Positions 44,729 through 55,300 of a stretch of DNA of 64,000 bases are shown here, piece by piece. The DNA is taken from positions 20,736,869 to 20,800,868 of the forward strand of contig NC_133790.1 of the NCBI RefSeq assembly GCF_003597395.2, given 5' to 3'. The position numbers and the translations under genes were made by a program. Source of the stretch: Chelonoidis abingdonii (Eukaryota; Chordata; Testudines; Testudinidae). Under the pieces are notes generated by a model. It was not told the origin of the DNA. It did no database searches and was given only the letters and a program-made list of their open reading frames with translations. The stretch's first letter is position 1. The number at the start of each line of letters is the position of its first letter.

Positions 44729-44999
44729 AGGGTATGTCTACACTGCCCATGTTACAGTGTGGCTGCGGCAGCACGGTGACATGGCCAGTGTAGTCAAACT
44801 TTATTGCCAGTGGAGACCCCGCCTGGATAAAAAATAACCACCCTGAATGAGGGGTGGTAGCTTTATCGCCAGGAGCCACCTAAAGCACTGTCTATACTTG
44901 CACTTTTCAGTGCTAAAACTTTTGTTGCTCAGGGCTGTGTTTTTTCACACCCCTGAACGACTAAAGTTTTATCACTGAAAGTGGCAGTGTAGACCTTAG
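44729..44999. mobile_element. MITE with GTCTACACTGCC ends, about 270 bp
   Basis: Left AGGGTATGTCTACACTGCC and right GGCAGTGTAGACCTTA are inverted copies. The interior contains 'TTTTTTCACACCCCTGAACG', shared with 19521-19780 and 47778-48078, so the families overlap. Non-coding. The ends are similar to PIF/Harbinger-type elements of turtles as I recall them; not verified. Confidence 0.65.
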
Positions 45000-45234
45000 T
45001 TGACGTTTTTTTCCCCCCTTTTCCTCTTATGCCATTGCAAAACAATCTCAGCTCTTTTTCACTTTCTAAACATATACGTGAAGATAAAACAACAACATAA
45101 CTGGGTCAAAGTAGTTACTGGTGTAACTTCACTGACCTTAATAAAGCAATGAATTTGGCCCTCCAAGTTTTAGATTGCCACATTCTGGTGGGGAAAAAAC
45201 TATAACCAAATAATAATAATAAATAATGATAATA

Positions 45235-45939
45235 AAAAGTTCCCACAAGGATTTTTTATTTCATTTGTGAACAAATGGTATCTGTAAAAGTTCATCTGAT
45301 TAAAGCGATTACCATAACCAGTACAAAGATCATTTTTCTAGAAGTCTTCCACCTTGTTGACAAAGCCTGCAGTATAGTAATTCAGAAGCAGGAATCAGAT
45401 TACAGTTTCTAAGCTGTTATGAAGATGGCTGCATGCCCAGATGAGAGGAGGGTTCGAACCAATGTTCTTCCTGCTGTCGCTGCTACAGCACTCACTCACT
45501 CTCACTGCTTGACCTATACAGCGAACTGACACAGAGGGCAGACACTAGGTTGTATCTTCCTGGCCATGAGGTTTTATGCTGGCAGGATCATTACAGAGGA
45601 ACAAGGAAGTGATTTCATGCTGAAAGTCTGAAGCAAAGGAGCTAGCCAACCTAGATCTTTTGTGCTTCTTTTGTCCATGCTGTGAATTAAAAAGAGGCCC
45701 CTTCAAAGGACAAAAACCTCTGCCTTTTAATTGAAAAAAAGAAAGTTCTTTGGTTGCTTTCACACTGCTGCTTTGTGGCAAATAGAGAGAATGCAGATGG
45801 CCTTTTGTACAGAACATTTAAGTTTCCAAATGTTTAAATATTGATTCAATGTATGTTATACCAAAGACATCAAAAAGTTTCTAAACAGTTTCCCCAAGCC
45901 TTAATTTCCTCCCCTCCCTGAAAAAAAATCCTCAGGTCC
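45235..45939 (-). other. KLHL22: KLHL22 3' UTR (inferred)
   Basis: From the stop codon to a minus-strand AATAAA at 45260-45255, with cleavage expected about 15-25 nt beyond. The stretch has no recognised transposable element. A MITE begins on the far side at about 45.0 kb, which fits the UTR ending before it. The 90-residue frame on the same strand inside it (45817-45545) lacks family features and is taken as chance. Confidence 0.5.
45255..45260 (-). terminator. Candidate KLHL22 poly(A) signal AATAAA
   Basis: Minus-strand AATAAA followed by a T- and GT-rich stretch, about 680 nt past the stop codon. No stronger hexamer was noticed between the stop codon and this point; the assignment would need 3' end reads. 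Confidence 0.4.
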
Positions 45940-46317
45940 TTAATCTTCACTTGAATTGTCAAATTCCTCCCAATCTGACACACTCATAACCTCAGAGGCA
46001 AAGTCTGGGAGAGGCTGTAGTCGGTCTGGGTTCCATTCTGGAGTCCACCTCTCTGTGTCCATCAGAATAGCCCTAGGCAGAGTGAGGACACAGGCAGCCA
46101 TCCCAGAAATATCATCCTCCAACTGGGGACCTTCCTCCCAGCAGTCTCTCTCAGCTTCATAAATATGGACATAGTCCATCCGGATCCCTCGATTGTGGGA
46201 TCTGCCCCCCAAGACATAGATTCTATTGGCTAAGACAGCAATACCTGGCTCTCCATGCCCTGCAGGTAGAGGGCATACATTTGTCCATTGATCAGTACTT
46301 GTGCTATAGCAGGCAAC
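45940..46317 (-). CDS. KLHL22: KLHL22 exon 7: last Kelch blade, acidic tail and stop
   Basis: Coding part 378 nt, residues 514-638 and TAA at 45942-45940. The acceptor is TTCTTACAG|GTTGCC at 46318/46317. It encodes VACYSTSTDQWTNVCPLPAG, the blade RIYVLGGRSHNRGIRMDYVH, and a variable segment rich in Trp, Pro and Arg (about residues 598-618), then the conserved tail DFASEVMSVSDWEEFDNSSED. Most of the length difference from human KLHL22 falls in the variable segment before the tail. Confidence 0.96.
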   Translation of the reverse strand, partial: VACYSTSTDQWTNVCPLPAGHGEPGIAVLANRIYVLGGRSHNRGIRMDYVHIYEAERDCWEEGPQLEDDISGMAACVLTLPRAILMDTERWTPEWNPDRLQPLPDFASEVMSVSDWEEFDNSSED

Positions 46318-49300
46318 CTGTAAGAATATAAAGAAATAAAAGACGCAAGGCAACTTATTCCTTTAAAAAAAAACATTAAAAATGTCTACATGTAATGGGT
46401 GTCTGCCATAGTGTACAATATTACATAGTTGTACAATATTATGACACAATGAGTATTATGTGTAAATGTCAAAGATAAATCCCAACATTGCTAACTTTTT
46501 CCACTACTGATTCATCTTAGTAGAAATATCTAACAAATGTGTTTCTCACAATTCTATGCCACCACAAATGCTAAAACTCAATTGCTCCCAATCAAGCGCT
46601 AACATCTCCACCTTCCTCAAGACACAGTCTCTGAAACAGTTATGCGTTGCTAGCATCAAAGCACTTGACATATCAAAAAAATGAAAGTGTGGGGATAGTG
46701 TAAAATAAATTGAATTAAAATCAAAACTATTGGATAATAATTGACTTAATTTCATGTAATTCATTAAAAAATATAACAACTCTTTTAGTTTTAATGAAGC
46801 TGCTGCAGAGTTTCTGGTCTGCCACACCAGAGTGCTACAGAATTTAGATTTGCTTTGCTGGAAAACACCTAGAGTACTTAGTTGCTATTTCCAAGGCACT
46901 GCTCAGTTGGATGTCCACTACCCACCACTGATTTTTTTTAAATTACAAGAAGCCAAAAGGAGTAAGGGTTTTAATATTGGTGGAGTTAGACAGAATGCAT
47001 GCAGGGGTGGGAGTAGTAAGTAAAGCATTGCAATGTTTGTCAGTTAGATGGAGGAGAGGCAGTCCAGTAGTTAGTATGGGGCTGGTAGTTGTGTGTTTAT
47101 GCTCAATGGGAAAAAGGTATGACGACACGATGCGAGTGTCACATGTCCAGGCAGGAAATAGCCATTACATCATCTCACCTGGTGAACATCTCTCCTATAG
47201 CCAGAGTCATTGTTGCTACCGCCAATCACGTACAGCTTTCCCAGGAGTGCAGCCATCCCATGCCAGGCACGTCTGACTGGACCATCAGCTAAGCTGTCCC
47301 AGTGATCAGTCCCTGGATCATAACAGTGTAGTTCCTTCAAATAATCATCTCCTCTCCTCCCACATGTAATATACATCTTTCCATCCAGTGCTGCTCCAGC
47401 ATGTGCATACACCTACACCATCACAAAAAAAAATAAAATAAAAAAAAAGGCAAAGAGGGGAATGATAGGTTTCATTTTTTGTGTTTCCTCCATCTTCAAG
47501 CACAGTAAGTATGGAATATAAATCTCCTGGCAATACATGACATCAGAGATGGTGTCTTCCTCTGATTACTCAGATGCTAACATTGGGAAGGATTCTGTGT
47601 ACACTATTATTCCACAGGTGTGCGGATCAGTCCTTGAACTGAAATTAAAAAGAATTTCTCTGATTCCTCTACAACTGCAGTGCCTTCATGTTTCTTATTG
47701 CAACTGAATTAGCACCTCGTCAATACCATTGCTTTCCTCCCTTGCCTTTTTTGAAGCCCTGTGTGGAAATTAAGTCTAAGGCTTTGGCTACACTGGTGCT
47801 TTGTAGCGCTGCAACTTTCTCGCTCAGGGGTGTGAAAAAAACACCCCCCTGAGCACTGCAAGATACAGCGCTATAAAGCGCCAGTGTAAACAGTGCTGCA
47901 GAGCTGGGAGCGCGGCTCCCAGCGCTGCAAGCTAATCCCCATGAGGAGATTGAGTACGTGCAGCGCTGGGAGAGCTCTCTCCCAGCGCTGGTGCTGCGAC
48001 CACACTCACACTTCAAAGTGCTGCCACGGCAGCGGTCCCGCGGCAGTGCTTTGAAGTTTCGAGTGTAGCCAAGCCCTTACAGAAGTTTTAACAATGTTAT
48101 CAGATAGGCAGAATACCCTAGTGGATAAACTTGAGCAAGTCATAAGACCTGGGGGTTCTATTCCCAAACTGATTTGTTATTTGTGACCTCAGGCAAGTCA
48201 TTTCACCTTTCGGTGCCTCCATTCCCCATCTGTAAAATGGGAATACTACTTACATGTTTGTAAAGTGACTTGATAAGAAGCATTTTAAAGTGATTTTATT
48301 TTGTATTGTTAACCTGCTATAAAACTTAAGGTATAGTAGGATTCAGCATAATTCTTGAAAAGGTGAATTAGAATTTTACTTCTCTTTCCTAGCCAAAATG
48401 GTCATCAAGAATTTTTGCATGAAGTTTTAATTTATGTCCTCCTTGTTTTGTGACAGTCTCTTAGAGACCTAAAAACAGCACTTCTTGGGTGGTTAATTAG
48501 AAAACTTAGAAGGATAAATACTATGTAAGTGGCTGTTCAGTGTCTTATCTCAAAAGAGCACAGTGGTCTCAATTTAGTTCACCGAGAGCTGATGGCCACA
48601 TCACATAAAGCTCCACCACCGGCACCCTTGTTTGATAGTCACATCGCATAAACCTCCACCACTGCCACCCTTGCGTGCAGTCTCAGAACAGTGGCCAAGG
48701 ACTGAATGGGCCATAGAGACTGACTTACCCTATCACCCTACAGGTGGTCCCTTCATGTCAGGTCTGAGACAAAGGGAAGCTTGCACTACTGCTGCCCAAG
48801 CTGTATCCATTCTGGGAATAAACAGAGGCTTTCAGTCTCCAAGGCTATGAATCAGGCACCTTTCACCAGCATGAAATTAAATGTTTATTATTGTTTACAA
48901 AAAAAATTAAGTTAACATTTACAGGAGGAAACTAGTAAGAAAAACAGGAAGACGAGCACCTAATTTCAATGGGAGGTCATAAGTACATTGTCCCTTGGTA
49001 CTCATACACTTAGGGATTTTTTCCCCCTCTGCCCATACCAGTTTTGGGCTTGATCCTGAGACATACAGAGCACCTGCAACTCTGACTAAAACTGATGGGG
49101 CTTGCAGGTGCTCAGTACCTCTCCAGATCAGAAACTACATTATTTAGGAACTACTTTTCTTTGGAAAATATAATACAAACTTCCAACTTCTATGGAGCTA
49201 CCACTTCAGAACATACCTCTCAACCATTCTCACAAAGAGGTATACTGGCTTAATATTACACCCAAACTAACCTCTGTCATGCACATAGGACATTTACCTT

Positions 49301-52300
49301 GATCGTGTGCAAATGGAAAATTAATGTCTCAATCTGATTTTAATTTTTAAGGTCTAGCATTTTATATCAGTTAGAGAGAACATACCCATGACAAAGAAGC
49401 AGATCCAGTGATATTTTAAGCATTCTTCTTACAATTTTTTGTCTCATACACAAAGGCAACTGACAGCCACCAGAATTTTTGTAGACTGAGAGGTATGCTT
49501 GAGAAAAGTAGCAAAAAGCATTTAGGAAAGATGAAGGCAAATACTAAGAGAGCTTATTAGCATTTCCTGGCATATGCATTCCTTACCTCCTTCCTCAGCG
49601 GTGCCATGTATTCCCACGTGTTTGTTTTTGGATCATACCTCTCTACCTCCCTTAGGTCTTCATGATAGTCTCGCCCTGCGACAGCATATATATATTTGTC
49701 CACAACACAGACACAGAGGTCAGCATGCTCTTGCTGCAGGGACTGGATCTGGAACCATTTGTTGTGTCGTGGGTCGTACCTTGCAAAGGAATATGACCAA
49801 ACTGGGTTACCAACACAAATCCACCACAGAGTACTGAGACATGGACACTGTCATTGCTGGAACATGGGTTAGCATCACATAGATCTAGACCACTGCCTTC
49901 TCTTTGGCCCAAATTCAGCTTCTCTGTAAGTAGGTGCAATTCATTAGAGTGAAATTTGCCCATTCGTATCAAAATATATTTATCAGCTAAGTTTTTATTC
50001 TGTTTTGAAGGACAACACATTAGCAAATATAATCATGTTGTACAAGTCTACTGTTTCCAGTACCCTTTGCACCACTGCCAGTCTACATACCATCAACCTT
50101 GCTAGTTTGCAATCATTCCACAATGTAAAAATTGGCTGCTAATAGCACAAAGATTGTATCTGGGAATTCGAGAGGCCAGGAAGGGCATGAACATTTGGAG
50201 CTTCCATTTGTTCAGGTATCTGCTGGTAAGAAGGTATTTGGACACTCTGCACCTCATATTCCTCATAGTGGTATGAATATAATGTAATTATGACATAATT
50301 ATGATCCACCTTGTACTGAATGTGTCATGTGAGATCTCATTGGAAAAGTTACGATTTGCTGAATACCATTATCCTATTTGTCGTCATGTATAATTTTTGT
50401 ATCTGGAGTTATGAATATTGACTATGCATCTGTATTTCAAATGTGGTTATATCTGGGTGACGCCCACTAGGAAAGATGCTTCCAATCTAGACAGTTAATT
50501 TTGAAGGGCCTATTCAAGATAATGGTCCGTTAAGAAAACAATAGGCTTTGAGAGAAGTGTATCCCGTACCTGGTGAGCCTCCCCAAAAATGCTTCAGACA
50601 GCCTACGGATAAGGGCTGCTACGACTCAGCAAGGTATGCAAGGACATATGACCAAACCACATCATAATGAACTCCATTTTGGTACCTGTATTTTTCCACA
50701 AACTGAGATGGGAACTTGGTTTGGAACAAAGAGTTCCTACCATATGGAAAGGCTATAAAAGATGGGGAGTGACATCACTTCTGGGTCTCACTCCCTCCAC
50801 AAGAGCACAACTGACAAACAAAGACTGAAATGGGAGAAGTACTGGTCCCAGGTTAAAGGGATTTCTAGCTTGTGTATGGCAACTTGGTGGACTACTTGTA
50901 TATTGCTGATTCAAATCCCATCTAGTATATTGAGCTTAGTTTGTGTTTTTCTTTAATTTCCTAGGTAACCAGATTTGATCTGTTTGTTATAACTTAAAAT
51001 CTTTCTGTAGGTAATAAACTTGTTTTATGTTTTATTGTAACCAGTGGGTTTCTGAGTGAAGTGTTTGGGAAAATCTCAGCCTGGTTACCACAGGCTTGTT
51101 GCATATCTTCCCCACAGCAAGGGTGAAGTCTATTAATGAGCTTGCACTATACAGATCCCTGTGCAGTGCAAGACAGTATAATTCTGGGTTTATTCTCCAG
51201 TAGGAGTGAAAGGCTGGGGAGCTGGGAAATTGGCTGGTGCTCGTACAATTGATCCTTGAGTAGCTTAGGTATTCTGGGTGTGTGGAAATTGTGTTGGGTG
51301 ATAACAGTCCCTGGAAAGGCTGGCTGCATATCAGCAGAGCAATGTCAGAAAGGCCAACCTAGTTCAATTGTTAGGGGGCACAGAGGTTCCAACGGCTCCA
51401 AGACTGCACCCCGGGGGGTGACAACCCATCACAGGTACTTCAACCTTTTCAACGTTAGCTTTCATCCCTAAATATTAATTCCAGATAAATATGAAAATCT
51501 TAATTACAGGAGCAGCCTGAATGCAATCACAGGAACTTAAATTCACCTTGCATGTGACAAACATAAGAACAACTGGACTAAAACCTATAAAAATCACAAG
51601 TTTGCAGACAAAAGGGTGTTGTCAGACACAGGGCTTGTAATACACCTGTTTAAACATGTAATGGGCATTAAAATCTAGAAAAAAGCCTGATCTCAATGGA
51701 ACTTTAAAAAAAACAACAACCTGTTACCAGGCTCAACTGTAATTTTCTAACTTAAATTTTAAGATTTTTTTTTACATCATTATTTAGTTGTGATTCAATC
51801 TTGGGAAGTAGCAAAATGCTCATTAATGGCATTACACACCAATTCAAAATAATCAACCAATGGCACAATTGTGTTTGAAGTGTTTCATAGCTGTGCTCCT
51901 TAAATCACTTCCCTTTTATATCAGATTTGCATATACTACAACTTTGAATTTTTGATCTCCTAATTCACTGCTGCAGACCATCATTCTGACATTTCCCCTC
52001 TGTCTAAGAAGGGAGGAAGAGTTCTCTCTTCAGAACCAGGTAACGATCTTCTATTCCTGCCCTATTCAGGCAAACACACAAGACTTCATACTTATATACA
52101 GTAGCACATCTGACTTCAAAGTGCTATAAAACCAGTAACCTAATTAGGCCTCATAACGACCCTACGGGGTGGTAAATATTATCGCCATTTTACAGATGAG
52201 AGAAGTTAAAAAAAAAAATCAACCGAGGTAACAAAGGGAGTTTGTGTCAGAGCCAAGATCAGCACACAGGAGTTCCTGGCTCCCAGTCCCATGCTCAAAA

Positions 52301-55300
52301 CTCAAGAATATTTTACAACAACTCAGAGCTGTTGTGTAACGTTGCTATATTTGCTTTCCCCCTTGTGGTTGATTAGCAAATGAAGCATGCACAAACAGAA
52401 AGCTTCCCCCTTTACAATCAGGTTGTTCTTCCTTAGTCCTTGTAGTTTGTTTCAATGAGGTCTCAGTACAATTCCCAACTTTTCTGGCCAGCTATCATGT
52501 GCACTACAAAAGTGACTGCCCGACTCAGGGAATGGTAATTGGCTGGTAAAAAATAATGGTGGCAGAAGTAGTCTCCTCTTACCTCCAACACCTGGACTCT
52601 GCTCGAAAACCTCGTACGTTGTTATCTCCCCCAATCAAGTATACAAAGTTGTTGAAAACAGCGATTCCTTGGTTGGACATTCTGGGGGCTAATGCAGCAG
52701 TAAAGTGCCTCCACTCTCCCAATAGGGGGTTCAAGTACTTGGCTTGGTCACTGAGGGCTGTGGATGGAGTAGAGTGCATCCCTCCAAAGCCCACTACACA
52801 GTGGAACTCTGACCTCACCTGCGTCTGTGAACTCTGAAGCATGGGCTGAAGACATTCATTCTTGTGGTACATTAGTGCATTGGCTACAGTCTCTCTTAAT
52901 GGACATGGGCTTAATTTGTCATGGAGCCTCTGCAGGATCTGGAGCTCCATCAGGGGGAAGCGGACTGTTTCCAGTAGCTTAGGAGGCTCCATCAGTGAGA
53001 CCTGATCTGTCTCTACCTGTTCTAGGGTATAATGGTACAGAAGTGCCCCTTCATAAACCTCATTCTCACAGCTGACCTCCAAGAGGTTGCTGCTCAGTAG
53101 GGAGTAGACCTTCTCCAGGGGCAGCTGGCGGTATATCTCTGTCTTTGAGAAAGCTACAAAGTTCTTGAGAATGTAGGAGTCCAGCTGCTCGCTCAACTGA
53201 TTCAAGTCAAAGAGGTCAGCTAATTTGTATACATCCAGGATGTTCTCTTCATCCACCCAGGACATGAGAAAATCACAACAGAACTTAATGACTTCTGGAA
53301 TCTACAAGAGACAAAGCAGATTGTTTATTTCAGTAAAAAGAAAAAAAAAAAAAAAAGGTCTTACAGTGGAGAGACCAGATTCATAAGAGTATGGAAGACC
53401 CAAGCTGAGGAAGTTGTAATAAATTGCAGGGAACGCCTGTCACCAAGAAGGCTGACAGTGGTCTCTTATCAGTACTGGCTGAAAATAAAAACTGATAGAT
53501 TGAGGCTTTCACCAAAGATGACGTGAATATGATCCAATGTGGGTTTGTAGATGAACAGAAATAGTAGTTCTGTTTCCAGGCAGATTAACCAGTGTGCAAA
53601 AGGCACAACAGGATAGTAATTGGGCTGTATCATTCAAATGCAGAGGAAACCTTTTGCAAGGAAAGCTAATGTATTTTACATAGTTTACTGAGTACAGTAT
53701 GACATTGCTTCTGGACACCAGGAGATAGCAGGAAAGTTCTTTGCTACACATGACAAACTTCTGTTGACTCCACAAAGGCTAACAGAGTAAATGTCTAGTG
53801 AGTAAGTAATCTAATACCACAGCATGTATAGTGGGGAAAATAAAAGAAGCAAAAACTGTCTTGATGGCAAAACAAGAGCCATTATAATTGTAGCAACTGG
53901 GATCACAGTTGCACCCATAGTGGGTCTGTGAATCAGCCTTTATACTGCAGATGAGAGCCTGAGAGGCTGCAGCACCAAAACAGTTTCAGAAGAAGGAAGT
54001 CAGGTCCTTTAATGTAGATCATAATGTAGGAACTCTTAACAGAATCTCCCTTGAGGAGTCACTAAGCAGGAAAGGGGTTACTGAGCACATTGGGGAAGTC
54101 AACCACTTATAAAAGAGTCACGCTCTGGATAAAATGGTGAAAAGTTATAAATAAAAACATAAAACTGCTTACATAAACAACACATCCATCCATCCATCCA
54201 AACCCAGTTTATACACATCTCTAGCTACTGACAAACCCCTGGTCTACACTACAAACTTACGCTGGTATAACTATGTCACTCAGGAGCGTGCAAAATCCAC
54301 ATGTCTGAGCATCATACCTAACCCCCGGTGTAGACAGTGCTATGCCAACGGGAGGGCAGATGGAGTAGTGTGTTCACTAAGTGCTGCAGCTGCACCACTG
54401 CAAGTGTAGACAAGTCCTTACTCCATAGTTTAGCGCATTCAGAAAAAAGTTCTAGTCAAATCCATATATGTAGACAGAAAAGCCCCTGCTCCGTTACTCC
54501 TCCTCTGTTGTGTTTGTTCACCTCTTCAACCTCTCCCATTTATTTCCCAGAGTGTCCCCATTCCTTATTGGTCCCATTCTTCCCTGTGTCTTCTTGCGCC
54601 ATCTCCCAATCCCTCACCTGAAGTTGGCAGGCGGCAGTTAGCGTTTCTTGCACGTTGTTCAGGCTGAGTTCCAGTTCAGAGGTGTATATGAAGTTTAGGA
54701 TTTTACACATAGCATTGAAGGAGACTCCATGAATACGAATCTCTTCCTGTTCCATCTCTTTTAAACCACCAGCAAACATTCCTCTGTAGAAAGAAAAAGG
54801 TACACGCTACACTGGAGATGTACCAAAGTTATGTACAGTTCAATCCAGCTTAGCCATATTGTTCTGGGGACATCCAAAACACTCAGTCAGATGGATAACT
54901 GGACAGATAGCTTTGCAAAACCTCTATGCCTTCCCCCAAATCCAGTGCTCCAGGAAATATGCTGGGCTATACAGTTTGGAACTGGAAACCCAGAGCACAG
55001 CCTTTTCAGAATGCAGTGAAGAGACACCAGCTAGCTGGCTCTGAAAATCCAGAAGGCATAGTTAAGGTTGGGTTAACCAGTGCTTATCTGTACATATACT
55101 CTCCCTGTGCATCCTTGCATTAGTTTAACCTATAAATTGCTTCCCCATTAAGCACTGGGAGCCCTGTAAACCATAAAACTCTCTCTCATTGAAAGAATTA
55201 AAATAAATAATTAAATCAATTAAGTAAAAGCAAACAAGAAGGCATAAAGACTCCTGCATCCCCCACTGGGATCATTCTCTTTAAAGATTTTAGTGTTCAT

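Larger units (their letters stand above)
47413..49586 (-). other. KLHL22: KLHL22 intron 5
   Basis: 2.2 kb, GTAAGG...GGTGTAG. Contains the MITE at 47778-48078 and a MIR-like SINE at about 48110-48290. A near-duplicate pair of short segments is at about 48590-48672 (CACATCACATAAAGCTCCAC / CACATCGCATAAACCTCCAC, 'CACCACCGGCACCCTTG' / 'CACCACTGCCACCCTTG'). Confidence 0.85.
49780..52582 (-). other. KLHL22: KLHL22 intron 4
   Basis: 2.8 kb, GTAAGA...TTTGCAAG. Contains a solo LTR-like element on the opposite strand (50266-51434) and a MIR-like SINE at 52125-52300. Confidence 0.85.

Noticed and set aside
49652..50026. A 124-residue minus frame next to KLHL22 exon 5
   Set aside because: It overlaps exon 5 in a different frame and runs through its acceptor into intron 4; the true exon is fixed by the splice sites and Kelch motifs.
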